Notes: generated from the letters alone by a model not told the origin. Counted from the first letter of the stretch, positions 15,285 through 23,597 are shown. The stretch: DNA of 23,605 nucleotides from an uncultured Armatimonadota bacterium (GCA_903924445.1 CAIYBQ010000474.1:1-23605); one strand, 5' to 3'. Numbers and translations are program-made.

Positions 15285-18200
15285 CTACCTCTTCCAAACG
15301 CAAGCATCCGAGTTAAGGACTGCCTGAGCCACCATCGTCCATGCAGCCACGATGTCTCTCCCAATATTCGCCTTGATTGGATGCTTGCCGACTGCCGCCA
15401 CAAGCTTGGCATCATCGGGCTTACTCGCAAAGTACTTCAGCTGGTCAACAAGTAAGTTGTTCAGTGCTTTGACCTCGATGGCATCCGGTTTACGTCCGGT
15501 AGCCGTTATAAACATCTGATTAAGACGGTTACGGTTGTCTCCTTCAAGTCCTGAAACTGAAAGAACATTTTCAGCAAACACGCGTGCGGCCTCAGCAAAC
15601 TGCACATCATTCATGAGCACAAATGCCTGCAAAGGAGTGCTCGTGCTTGGTCGTCTGGCAGTACACACTTCGCGCGTAGCAGCATCGAAGGCAATCATGT
15701 TGACCATCGGGGATGTCCGCTTCCACACCGAATAAATGGACCGACGGTATAAGTCAGTTCCGACACTCTCCCGATATGCCGGGCTCATCGAGTTTGTTTC
15801 ACGCCACAAATCACCAGGTTGGTATGGACTGACAGGTGGCCCGCCCATTTTACGATCCAACAGCCCAGCGACGGAGAGTGCTACATCTCGAATCTGCTCA
15901 GCAGATAAACGTCCACTAGGTCCACGGGCAAAGAACTTGTTGTCAGGATCAAGCTGGCGCTGGAGTTTCGACACATTCGATGTACGTCCATAGGCATCTG
16001 AGAGTGCAATCATTTTCAGCAAACGCTTGACATCCCAGTTGTGATCCCGAAAGTCGCTGGCGAGCCAGTCCAACAGCTCAGGATGTGTCGGGCGGCTTCC
16101 CTGTACTCCAAAGTCTTCTGCTGTTTCAACAATCCCTCTGCCAAATAGCTGCATCCAGAAACGGTTAACCGCAACCCTTGCGGCGAGAGGATTGTCTTTG
16201 CTGACCATCCATTTGGCTAAGTCGAAGCGGTTTGGCTTCGATACACGCAGTGGAGGCAAAAATGCTGGTACCGTGCGACCAACGAGCTCGTCCGCTGTCT
16301 TTGGTGCATCGTATGCACCCCTCGCGAGTACATACGTGGGCCGAACGCCAGGCATCTCTTCCATCGCCAAGACTTCACGGACGCTGTCCTCGGCCACGGC
16401 CACCGCAAATCGTGCATCCTGAAGCTCTTTGCGGATGGCATCCAGTGCCACATCTTGTGCTGCGAGGTATGCGGCAACATCCTTAGGCGCGATTTCATCC
16501 AGCGTACGTGGAGTCTCCGCTGCGATTCCCCGTGACATCCAAGAAACCTCTGATGCCGTCAGTGCTCGGTTGTAGATCTCAATCTCATCTACTTTTCCGC
16601 CGCGGAAGCCACGTTCACGGAAGCGCTCTCCGACATTAATGGGATGCGTTCCGGTCCCCTTCCAGATGTGATCGCGAACGATGTTGGTCTCCTGAGGGAC
16701 ACCATTGATGTAAATTCGATAGCCGGCAGCCTTGCTGGAGCCATCATAGGTGACTGTAAGGTGTGTCCACTCTTTCGCCCGAATACGCTGCTTCGTCTCG
16801 ACGGCGATTGCGTTCCCCGGCCAGTGCCTATACATCCGCGCCGTAACACGGCCGGCCTTGATGGTTACATCGCCGCCGTGAAATCCAACATCGGTGCCCG
16901 CACTTCCATGGAAGACGACCATCTGTTCATCATCCACACGCTCATCGAAGAGCCACATCCCGACGGTATGCGGTACATGACGGGCAATACGTCCGGAGCC
17001 ACCGAGCGACAAGGCATTGTCACCATTTAGCTGAAGTGCATCGCCTTTGAAACCCTTTGTCGTTGCTAAGCCCAGCGGTGCGGTTGCCGCCTCAGTAAAG
17101 CCCGGTGCTGAGTTGGGGAGCGATGTGCCATTTCGGTTATCTAGGCGATAACGCGCGGTGAGTCCGGGACGCCCGGGAGTGAGCGTGCGGTTTCCTGCCT
17201 GCTGGGCCATTTGCCGTTCGCTAAGCAATCCCTCTAAAGCAGAAACGCGCTTCTGTGCACGATCGATTGCCCGCTCCTGTTCCAAGGTCGGAATCAGAAG
17301 AGATGGGGTTGGAACGATATCGCTCTGGTTGTAGAGGCCATATTCATCGACATTGTTGACAAACGATGCAAATGCGTAGAAGTCCCGCTGCTTGATCGGA
17401 TCAAACTTATGGTCGTGGCAGCGCGCGCACTCGAATGTCAAGCCAAGAAATGCAGTGGTCGTGGTTCTGACTCGGTCAGCCACACCTTCCATCCGCCATT
17501 CCTCGGCCACAGAACCACCTTCGTTCGTCATTCTGTGGAGGCGTTGAAATGTCGTCCCAAGCTTTGTCTCAACCGTGGCATCCGGGCGCAAGTCGCCTGC
17601 AATTTGATTGATGATGAACTGGTCGTAGGGCATATTTGCGTTGAAAGCACGTACGACCCAGTCGCGGAATGGCCACGTCGGTGAAAGCTGGTCGGATTGA
17701 TACCCGTAGGAGTCACCGTAGCGGGCAAGATCAAGCCAGGCAACAGCGGTATGTTCGCCAAAGGCAGGACTTGCTAGGAGGCGATCGACGACGCTTGCTT
17801 TCGCTTTCGGGGATGTATCAGCAACGAAAGCATGCACATCTGCATCGGATGGTGGCAAGCCAGTCAGGTCAAGCGTGACCCTCCGAAACCATTCGCCCTT
17901 AGATGCTGCGACCGATTTGACTAATTTCCGCTTGGCGATCTCACTATTGATGTAGACATCAATCGGGTTTTCCGCGACCTTGGGTGGCTTAGGATTCTGG
18001 ATTGGTTGATAGGCCCAGTGCGGCTCGTAGTTTGCCCCTGCGCGTATCCAATCCGCGAGCTTGGCCTTTTGTTCGCGAGAGATCACTCGCTGACTGCTGG
18101 CCGGAGGCATCTGAAGCACACCATGCGCATTGATGCGTTGCATCAGCTTACTTGCCCCCGGATTTCCAGGAACAAGAATACGCTTCGCGACAAGCCCATC

Positions 18201-18413
18201 GAGACGATCGAGCCTTAGGTTTGCCTGACGCGCGGCACTGTCGGGACCATGACAGGTGATGCAGTTATCAGCGAGGATTGGTCGGATGTCTTTGTTGAAC
18301 CCGATGATAGTCGGCGTCTTTTGGACTTTGACATCTGCGGCTGTGGAAGCCAAAGTAAGACCAGCGGCCAAGAGGCATGGCAACACCACCGTTGCAAGTT
18401 TCAAATGCGGCAT
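15285..18413 (-). CDS. Planctomycete-type cytochrome c protein with DUF1549, LamG-like and DUF1553 domains
   Basis: Large exported protein of 1042 residues. Order: signal peptide (about 1-26); a planctomycete cytochrome C module with C51-ITCH and a QMPPASS stretch; DUF1549 (about 150-380) with a second heme-like motif C329-ARCHDH; a LamG/concanavalin-like domain (about 425-625; YRLDNRNG, FRGGKVDEIEIYNRAL); then DUF1553 (about 735-1000; NRFWMQLFGRGIVET, ADFRDHNW-like core, PSGRLSAEQIRD). The family pairs with DUF1501 proteins and is proposed to act in polysaccharide breakdown; substrate and chemistry are unknown. The LamG insert suggests glycan or surface binding. The ATG at 18413 sits before the signal peptide. 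It lies 85 bases after hisI with no clear terminator between. Confidence 0.93.
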   Translation of the reverse strand: MPHLKLATVVLPCLLAAGLTLASTAADVKVQKTPTIIGFNKDIRPILADNCITCHGPDSAARQANLRLDRLDGLVAKRILVPGNPGASKLMQRINAHGVLQMPPASSQRVISREQKAKLADWIRAGANYEPHWAYQPIQNPKPPKVAENPIDVYINSEIAKRKLVKSVAASKGEWFRRVTLDLTGLPPSDADVHAFVADTSPKAKASVVDRLLASPAFGEHTAVAWLDLARYGDSYGYQSDQLSPTWPFRDWVVRAFNANMPYDQFIINQIAGDLRPDATVETKLGTTFQRLHRMTNEGGSVAEEWRMEGVADRVRTTTTAFLGLTFECARCHDHKFDPIKQRDFYAFASFVNNVDEYGLYNQSDIVPTPSLLIPTLEQERAIDRAQKRVSALEGLLSERQMAQQAGNRTLTPGRPGLTARYRLDNRNGTSLPNSAPGFTEAATAPLGLATTKGFKGDALQLNGDNALSLGGSGRIARHVPHTVGMWLFDERVDDEQMVVFHGSAGTDVGFHGGDVTIKAGRVTARMYRHWPGNAIAVETKQRIRAKEWTHLTVTYDGSSKAAGYRIYINGVPQETNIVRDHIWKGTGTHPINVGERFRERGFRGGKVDEIEIYNRALTASEVSWMSRGIAAETPRTLDEIAPKDVAAYLAAQDVALDAIRKELQDARFAVAVAEDSVREVLAMEEMPGVRPTYVLARGAYDAPKTADELVGRTVPAFLPPLRVSKPNRFDLAKWMVSKDNPLAARVAVNRFWMQLFGRGIVETAEDFGVQGSRPTHPELLDWLASDFRDHNWDVKRLLKMIALSDAYGRTSNVSKLQRQLDPDNKFFARGPSGRLSAEQIRDVALSVAGLLDRKMGGPPVSPYQPGDLWRETNSMSPAYRESVGTDLYRRSIYSVWKRTSPMVNMIAFDAATREVCTARRPSTSTPLQAFVLMNDVQFAEAARVFAENVLSVSGLEGDNRNRLNQMFITATGRKPDAIEVKALNNLLVDQLKYFASKPDDAKLVAAVGKHPIKANIGRDIVAAWTMVAQAVLNSDACVWKR

Positions 18414-18498
18414 AAGGTGATGTTCCCTCAGGGCCGCATTTGTTCCTGCTGTTATTTGTTGTTACCAGCGCAAAAGAATCGCCAGGCTTAGGAGAAAG

Positions 18499-18891
18499 CT
18501 ACTTCTTGTAGAGTTCATCGGCAGAAATAATGACTGGCTCGGTTTCAGTCCACTCTGCACCGATGGCTTGCCGGTAGTAACACGATATGTGTCCAGTGTG
18601 GCAGGTTGGCCCTGCCGGCATAGCAGTCACGAGTAATGAGTTCATTTCGCAGTTGACCGCGACAGACTTCACCGTCAGCGTCATCCCGCTAGTTTCACCC
18701 TTTATCCAAAATTTCTGGCGGGAGCGACTCCAGAAACAGACACGATTCTCATCCAATGTCCGGCGAACGGCATCGCTATTCATGAAACCTAACATCAGCA
18801 CCTGATGTGTTTCGGAATCTTGCACAATCGCTGGAACCAAGCCATTTTCATCAAAGCGCAAAGTGGCTATCAACGCACTTGCATCAACCAT
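18499..18891 (-). CDS. hisI: Phosphoribosyl-AMP cyclohydrolase
   Basis: Third step of histidine synthesis: opens the adenine ring of phosphoribosyl-AMP. It is a stand-alone HisI of 130 residues without the HisE pyrophosphohydrolase domain. The body is typical (LGFMNSDAVRRTL, CFWSRSRQKFWIKGETSG, GPTCHTGHISCYY). The three zinc cysteines are kept at 81, 97 and 104 with the normal 16/7 spacing. The metal motif usually reading DCDxD is here N80-C81-E82-M83-N84, so two of three acidic magnesium ligands are amides and one is Glu. That is unusual; activity may be altered. The ATG overlaps the hisF stop by 8 bases. It likely shares the hisF promoter. Confidence 0.93.
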   Translation of the reverse strand: MVDASALIATLRFDENGLVPAIVQDSETHQVLMLGFMNSDAVRRTLDENRVCFWSRSRQKFWIKGETSGMTLTVKSVAVNCEMNSLLVTAMPAGPTCHTGHISCYYRQAIGAEWTETEPVIISADELYKK

Positions 18892-19663
18892 TCTTTACCA
18901 ACCTTCGTACTGGAATGCCGCAGCGCTCCATCGTGTCTTTCAAGCCGTCAACCGTGTACTCGCCATAGTGCAACAAGGATGCGAGGAGGACAGCATCGGC
19001 ATTTCCGTAGCGGATGCCATCGACGAGGTGCTCGGGCGTTCCGGCACCTCCACTTGCAATCACAGGTATCGGGACAACACTGGTAACCGCCTTCAGCAGT
19101 GGGATGTCATAGCCATCCCGGGTGCCATCACGGTCCATCGATGTCAGTAAAATTTCGCCCGCACCAAGGGCTGCTACGGTCTCTGCCCAGACAAGGGCAT
19201 CGATTCCCGTTGGCGTCCGACCACCATGCGTGTGCACTTCCCAGCCGCTCGGGGTGTTCCCGGTTTTCATCGGGTCAATGGCAACTACGATGCATTGGCT
19301 ACCAAAACGCTCAGCACCTTGACGAATAAGTTCCGGGTTACGAACGGCAGCGGAGTTAATACTGACTTTGTCGGCGCCGACCGAGAGGATCCGCCGGATG
19401 TCTTCAAGCGTGGAGATTCCGCCACCGACAGTAAAGGGAATAAACACTTGTTCAGCCACGCGGGCAGCAATATCGAAGATGAGGCCACGGTTCTCAGCAC
19501 TAGCGGTAATGTCTAGAAATGTAAGCTCATCGGCGCCTTGACGGTCATAGGTTGCCGCCAGCTCCACCGGATCTCCAGCATCTTTTAGCCCCAAAAATTG
19601 GACGCCTTTAACGACTCGACCGTCCTTGACATCGAGACAGGGAATAACCCGTTTTGCAAGCAT
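18884..19663 (-). CDS. hisF: Imidazole glycerol phosphate synthase subunit HisF
   Basis: Cyclase half of IGP synthase: with ammonia from HisH it turns PRFAR into imidazole glycerol phosphate and AICAR. It is a (beta/alpha)8 barrel of 259 residues. The catalytic Asp11 (IPCLD11VKDGRVVKG) and Asp130 (VVAID130) are in place, and phosphate-site segments TVGGGIS, DKVSINSAA, SMDRDGTRDGYD and ASGGAG are intact. The ATG at 19663 is preceded at 5 bases by TACAAT with no ribosome site, which suggests a leaderless transcript. hisI follows with an 8-base overlap. No other his genes are in the window, so histidine genes are probably scattered in this genome. Confidence 0.97.
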   Translation of the reverse strand: MLAKRVIPCLDVKDGRVVKGVQFLGLKDAGDPVELAATYDRQGADELTFLDITASAENRGLIFDIAARVAEQVFIPFTVGGGISTLEDIRRILSVGADKVSINSAAVRNPELIRQGAERFGSQCIVVAIDPMKTGNTPSGWEVHTHGGRTPTGIDALVWAETVAALGAGEILLTSMDRDGTRDGYDIPLLKAVTSVVPIPVIASGGAGTPEHLVDGIRYGNADAVLLASLLHYGEYTVDGLKDTMERCGIPVRRLVKNG

Positions 19664-19668
19664 GGCAA

Positions 19669-19674
19669 ATTGTA
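19669..19674 (-). promoter_or_regulatory. hisF: Putative -10 element of hisF (leaderless)
   Basis: TACAAT on the minus strand ends 5 bases before the hisF ATG. No convincing -35 or Shine-Dalgarno is visible. If used, the transcript would begin at or next to the start codon. Confidence 0.4.
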
Positions 19675-19710
19675 TCGTTTTGTCGTGTCACATTTGGTTG
19701 CTGCGTTTCG

Positions 19711-19716
19711 TATACA
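19711..19716 (+). promoter_or_regulatory. Putative -10 element of the helical-repeat gene (leaderless)
   Basis: TATACA ends 6 bases before the GTG at 19723, with no Shine-Dalgarno. It mirrors the hisF element in the same 59-base divergent gap. Confidence 0.4.
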
Positions 19717-19722
19717 TTAATT

Positions 19723-20424
19723 GTGACAACGTACAACGACCCGCTTGGTTTTCCAATCCATGCATTAACGGATGGCATACCGAATGCCGATCGATTTGTA
19801 CATGCCGGTGTCCATGAACGGGTTCGCACGCACTTGATTGGCCAGCGCACGGAAGATGGCATTTGGCCGGCACACAGTGCAGTCCCAGCAGCGGTCGATG
19901 CCTACCGACGCGCGCACGCTTTCCTGTACGAAGCGGTGGATGCGACGGCGGCAGCGAGAGATTATGAAGTCGCGACATCGCTGGATGCCGGATACCTCCA
20001 GGCATGGGTTGGATTGGCCCTCGCGTGGACATCGATGGGAACCCCCGATTCAATCGAAAATGCTGTGCAGCTATGGCGGGCCTTGGTTGAGCTGCCTGTT
20101 GGTGAAGATGGCGTTACGCACCGTTGCATGGGAATTCTGCTCCAAAACCTTGCCTACACGCTGTACCAAGAATACTTATACACACACGATGTCGACGCAC
20201 TCATCGAGTCAGCCGAGTGGTATCGAAAGTCCCAAGAAACCGATGGAGACATGCGCCCGGAGCTTTACTATCCCTGGTGTAATGTTTTGCTAATGCTTGG
20301 TAAAGAAGAAGATGCTTTTGCTCTTTGGAATACTGCTGGCCTTGGAATGCAAGGCGATGTAAAGGACGTATACTTGGCTAAGTACACCGGTTTGAATGCC
20401 TTTGATTTACGATGGAGTAAATGA
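19723..20424 (+). CDS. Helical-repeat (TPR-like) protein of unknown function
   Basis: I do not recognise a named family. The 233-residue soluble protein is mostly alpha-helical with TPR-like pairs: AAVDAYRRAHAFLYEAVDAT, LDAGYLQAWVGLALAWTSMG, RCMGILLQNLAYTLYQEYLY and YPWCNVLLMLGKEEDAFALW. This pattern, with small and aromatic residues at regular spacing, suggests a protein-binding scaffold. No signal peptide or membrane helix is seen. The start is GTG at 19723 with a TATACA box 6 bases before it; the longer frame from 19654 would overlap hisF and its promoter. The stop overlaps the next small gene (TGATG), so it is translationally coupled to the secreted peptide and probably transcribed with the sigma factor. 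Confidence 0.75.
   Translation: MTTYNDPLGFPIHALTDGIPNADRFVHAGVHERVRTHLIGQRTEDGIWPAHSAVPAAVDAYRRAHAFLYEAVDATAAARDYEVATSLDAGYLQAWVGLALAWTSMGTPDSIENAVQLWRALVELPVGEDGVTHRCMGILLQNLAYTLYQEYLYTHDVDALIESAEWYRKSQETDGDMRPELYYPWCNVLLMLGKEEDAFALWNTAGLGMQGDVKDVYLAKYTGLNAFDLRWSK
20414..20417 (+). promoter_or_regulatory. Ribosome binding site of the small peptide gene
   Basis: GGAG with a 6-base spacer to the ATG at 20424 (3 bases to the ATG at 20421), which favours the second ATG. Confidence 0.5.
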
Positions 20425-20564
20425 TGAACAGAATTCGATCAGGTTCGCGCATTGTCGCCGTTTCTTTATTGATATGCCTTATGGCACTGATGTCCCGCGT
20501 CGCTTTTGCGGATTTGAGTGGTCCAGGAGCGCCACCACCGCCACCTCCAGGGTCTAAGGGTTAA
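20424..20564 (+). CDS. Small secreted Pro-rich peptide
   Basis: A short gene of 46 codons that is easily missed. The product has a basic start (MNRIRSGSR), a hydrophobic core (IVAVSLLICLMALM) and a likely signal-peptidase site after VAFA. That leaves a mature peptide of about 17 residues, DLSGPGAPPPPPPGSKG, which is almost all Gly and Pro. ATG at 20424 overlaps the preceding stop by one base (TGATG); ATG at 20421 is also possible. The sigma-factor gene starts 5 bases after its stop. No family is known to me. Position between a helical-repeat protein and regulators makes an exported signal peptide or a cell-surface linker conceivable; this is inference. Confidence 0.7.
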   Translation: MNRIRSGSRIVAVSLLICLMALMSRVAFADLSGPGAPPPPPPGSKG

Positions 20565-20569
20565 TCGCG

Positions 20570-21226
20570 ATGATAATGAATAACAATGGGGTTATTTCGG
20601 CATCGATGCAAACGCGGCTCGCAGGAATCGCATCGGCTGCTAGCGTTGCACCACAGAAACGTTACACAAACGCAGAGCTACTGTCACGTGCGAGAAGCGG
20701 TGCAACGACCGCTGTGCGTTCCAACGCTGCGCTTGCCTTGCGCCAAAGGATTGTGGGTATCGTCTGGAGCATTGCTGCGGTCCACGTAGGGCTTACGAAC
20801 GAAGACCGCGAGGATGTGACTCAGGATACGTTGCTCAAACTGATCGCTTCGCCAGCCATTTTGGATCCACATCCTGCATACATTAAACGAATCGTGGCTA
20901 ACATCCTGATCGACCGGCATCGTCATGCTGCCAGTCGGGGTCTGGTTTGCAAAGTTGCCAACTCCGATGAGGTCTTGACCGTGTATGCCGAGTCCGTGGC
21001 GGCTGAGTCTACCCCGGCAGATGAAAACTTCTGCGTAGAAGAGCTCCTCTCGCTGCTGAATGACCGTGAGCGCGCGGTTGTCGCTTCGCGCATCGCAGGC
21101 AAGAGTCATGCAGAAATTGCAGATGACCTCGGTGTCTCATCCCCATCGGTCCGTAAGCTTCACGAGCGCGCGATCACCAAGCTACGTAAGGGCTTGCACT
21201 ACGATCTTCCGGTTGAAGTCGCATAA
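20570..21226 (+). CDS. ECF-like RNA polymerase sigma factor
   Basis: Sigma-70 family protein of 218 residues. Region 2 (about 45-125) contains LRQRIVGIVWSIAA, NEDREDVTQDTLLKLIASP and AYIKRIVANILIDRHRHAASRG, the core-binding and -10 recognising parts. A linker with AAESTPADENFC follows. Region 4 (about 160-212) contains LLNDRERAVVASRIAGKSHAEIADDLGVSSPSVRKLHERAITKLRKGL, a helix-turn-helix for the -35 element. The first 30 residues are a low-complexity extension. AAGGG lies 9 bases before the ATG. No anti-sigma factor is encoded next to it, unlike most ECF loci; the helical-repeat protein could serve as a partner, though nothing in the sequence proves it. It is probably co-transcribed with the peptide gene. 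Confidence 0.9.
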   Translation: MIMNNNGVISASMQTRLAGIASAASVAPQKRYTNAELLSRARSGATTAVRSNAALALRQRIVGIVWSIAAVHVGLTNEDREDVTQDTLLKLIASPAILDPHPAYIKRIVANILIDRHRHAASRGLVCKVANSDEVLTVYAESVAAESTPADENFCVEELLSLLNDRERAVVASRIAGKSHAEIADDLGVSSPSVRKLHERAITKLRKGLHYDLPVEVA

Positions 21227-21307
21227 CACGCTACTGTAATGGCACTCGTGTTGAGGCTTGTGTGAGGGACATCAGACAAGGTCTGTCCATAGTGAGATAA
21301 ACAAGTT

Positions 21308-21337
21308 TTGAGCTTTGCGTCAACGCTAGTGTTAACA
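21308..21337 (+). promoter_or_regulatory. Possible promoter of the BTAD/STAND gene
   Basis: TTGAGC (21308-21313), 18 bases, then TTAACA (21332-21337), inside the 157-base gap after the sigma-factor gene. A small palindrome GCGTCAACGC (21317-21326) sits in the spacer and could be an operator. Weak, by eye only. Confidence 0.3.
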
Positions 21338-21383
21338 AAATTATGTATTGCGTAATGCGTACAAGTACGGTGATGTGGAAGCA

Positions 21384-23597
21384 ATGGATGGAAACGACCA
21401 ACAAGGCTTGTCAGTGGGCTGGAGACTCCTCGGACTAGGTGACAGTAGCTGGTATCACAACGGTAGTAGTGTCAAGTTTCCAACGCGTCTATGTCAAGCA
21501 TTGGCCTGGTATTTGGTATTACATGGTCGTGACGTTCGACGGGCTGACATCGTGGAAGAGTTCTGGCCGGATGCAAAACCTGAAGATGGCCAAAATCAGC
21601 TTCGCGTCACGTTAAGTCGCCTAAAATCGATGCTCTCTGCGTTTCCGGACGCGCCCAAGCTTACAACCGACCGATTTAATGTCAGCATCGATATTGGTTC
21701 AATTCCCTGCGTCGCCCTCAACTATGGGGCACTCCTGGACCGTGTTGAGGCATCCTCGGGTTCCGACAAGCGCACGGCATCGATTGAGCTTGTTAGGCTG
21801 TACGGCGGAGACCTGCTCCCCGAGTTCGATTACCCATTCTTTGGCCAAATACGGAGTCGATATCAGGAGAGGAATGTCCACTATCTTGGCTGCGTCAGTA
21901 AAGATCTCAAGCGAACAGGCGATTTTGTAACAGCAGTTGACATCCTCCAGAGGGCACTTTCCATCGACCCGATGCATGAAGAACTCTACGTGATGCTGTT
22001 TGGTATTTATGCACAAATGGACCGCCCGTTGCTCATTGAAAAAACGGTTTTGAACCTGATTCGTGAGATGGAAGCAAGGATTGGTGACAGACCGACGGCC
22101 CGGCTAGAGAAAACCATCATGCTCGCACTGCCTCCGCGCCTGCGAGATCGGATGACGGAAGTACTATCGACTCCTCTCAAGACGGCCGAAAGTGTCGATA
22201 AACCGCCAGTCGGTCCCTATGAAAACACGTATATCCCGAGATACAGCGAATATAGCGATCTTCACGGGCATGTTACGAGTGGACTCAGTCGATGTATTGC
22301 CGTGTCAGGTCCTCCCGGCTCCGGGAAAACTCGGATGGTTTACGAGTACTGGCTTCAACATCAGCATGATGGCCCGATGACCTGGCTGGATGGTTCAAAG
22401 GTGGGGTCAGTCGATGAGCTCCTTGCGCAGCTGACAGCATGTGCATCGCGATTTTCAGATCCAGAGAACAATACATATTTGCGCGGCACCATTTTGTTTG
22501 ATTCGTTTCATTTGACGAATCCTGAATGGTCCACGACCGTTGTAGATTTTCTCAACGCTCATGGCGATGTTACGATTATCGTTACGACACGGTCCGCTGA
22601 CTTACCAATAGGCTGGGCGTTTGTCCCAATTTCGACGTTGATTGCTCCTGTGTCATCGATGTCGGATGAAGCGTGTTTGAAAACGCAAGCGGTGCAAATG
22701 CTGTTCTCGTTGATGCCAGCAGCTGTTACATCGCTATCAGAAACAACATCGACAATCGCCTACATCCGTACCTTGTTCACCTACATCGATCCGTTGCCAT
22801 TTATGATCGAGGTTGTTGCATCCTGGTTGTCTGCGATGACGATTCAGCAGCTCATTGTCCGTCTGTCCAAGGACAGGTCCCATCTGCTTCAGGCTGCTGC
22901 GGAGCGTTCGCGAGATGGTGTGGTCTTCAGTGACACGATTCGTGCATCGGTGAGGTTCCTTTCACATGATGGCAAGGATGTGTTGAGACTTCTTGCGCTT
23001 TACGGTGAACCTCTCTCCAAGGAAAAGATCATAGAGGTGCTTAGCTTACGAACGGATGTCGCGGTTAAGGAAATCTGTGACTCAGGGATGGTCCGTCTTT
23101 TAGAAGATGGAAAGATTGTTGTTTGGAGCCTGGTCGGCGAGTTTGTCCGTAGTACGCAACCGACTAGTTGTCGGACTGTGTTGCGTAAGATGATTCGGAT
23201 GGGGGTGATTTCAATCACAACTGCTACCAGCAGTTCAACTGAAATCGTTGAAACGTCATTATCATTCGACAATCCGAATGACCTGAATAAACTCCTTCAA
23301 CAAATTGTGTTTACTGGCAACACATCAGACATTTACGCAACCAAACAAATACTTCATGCTCTGTCTCCAAAGGTGTTGATGCTAGACTTTTCATCAATGT
23401 CTCAATATGAGGTCACCGTAATTCTTGCGATATACGGTTTAGTTCGAAACTCAGATTTTCAGATGAAGTTTGTTGAGACACTAAATCAAGTTACAGGAAA
23501 ACACTCCCATCTAATTAAAGTACAACGTGAACAGTTTAAAGCCAGCTCAGCTTTGACAATGTTTTCCATGTGCGGATGCAAGGGGAAGAGGGGGTGA
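21384..23597 (+). CDS. BTAD-type winged-helix/STAND ATPase transcriptional regulator
   Basis: Large regulator of the AfsR/SARP-like layout. The N-terminal winged helix (about 5-105; LALAWYL-like core, FWPDAKPEDGQNQLRVTLSRLK) is followed by a bacterial transcriptional activator domain (about 110-260; VRLYGGDLLPEFDYPFFGQ, ALSIDPMHEELYVMLF). Then comes a STAND NTPase: Walker A GPPGSGKT (nt about 22309-22332), a Walker B-like ILFDSFHL where Ser replaces the usual second acid, and VTTRS. The C-terminal third is helical and AT-richer. ATG at 21384 fits the fold; TTG at 21348 would add 12 residues. The last 12 residues (MFSMCGCKGKRG) look unlike coding sequence, and the protein is shorter than many relatives, so the end may be a frameshift. 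Confidence 0.85.
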   Translation: MDGNDQQGLSVGWRLLGLGDSSWYHNGSSVKFPTRLCQALAWYLVLHGRDVRRADIVEEFWPDAKPEDGQNQLRVTLSRLKSMLSAFPDAPKLTTDRFNVSIDIGSIPCVALNYGALLDRVEASSGSDKRTASIELVRLYGGDLLPEFDYPFFGQIRSRYQERNVHYLGCVSKDLKRTGDFVTAVDILQRALSIDPMHEELYVMLFGIYAQMDRPLLIEKTVLNLIREMEARIGDRPTARLEKTIMLALPPRLRDRMTEVLSTPLKTAESVDKPPVGPYENTYIPRYSEYSDLHGHVTSGLSRCIAVSGPPGSGKTRMVYEYWLQHQHDGPMTWLDGSKVGSVDELLAQLTACASRFSDPENNTYLRGTILFDSFHLTNPEWSTTVVDFLNAHGDVTIIVTTRSADLPIGWAFVPISTLIAPVSSMSDEACLKTQAVQMLFSLMPAAVTSLSETTSTIAYIRTLFTYIDPLPFMIEVVASWLSAMTIQQLIVRLSKDRSHLLQAAAERSRDGVVFSDTIRASVRFLSHDGKDVLRLLALYGEPLSKEKIIEVLSLRTDVAVKEICDSGMVRLLEDGKIVVWSLVGEFVRSTQPTSCRTVLRKMIRMGVISITTATSSSTEIVETSLSFDNPNDLNKLLQQIVFTGNTSDIYATKQILHALSPKVLMLDFSSMSQYEVTVILAIYGLVRNSDFQMKFVETLNQVTGKHSHLIKVQREQFKASSALTMFSMCGCKGKRG

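Noticed and set aside
15281..15430. N-terminal extension of the DUF1501 protein to 15430
   Set aside because: It lies inside the upstream PSD1 gene, and the Tat signal starts right at 15280.
19654..19722. Earlier ATG for the helical-repeat gene at 19654
   Set aside because: It overlaps the hisF start and both putative -10 boxes, and the extra residues have no conserved character.
21267..21288. Inverted repeat after the sigma-factor gene as a terminator
   Set aside because: Stem of only 5 pairs plus a bulged extension, and no T run follows.
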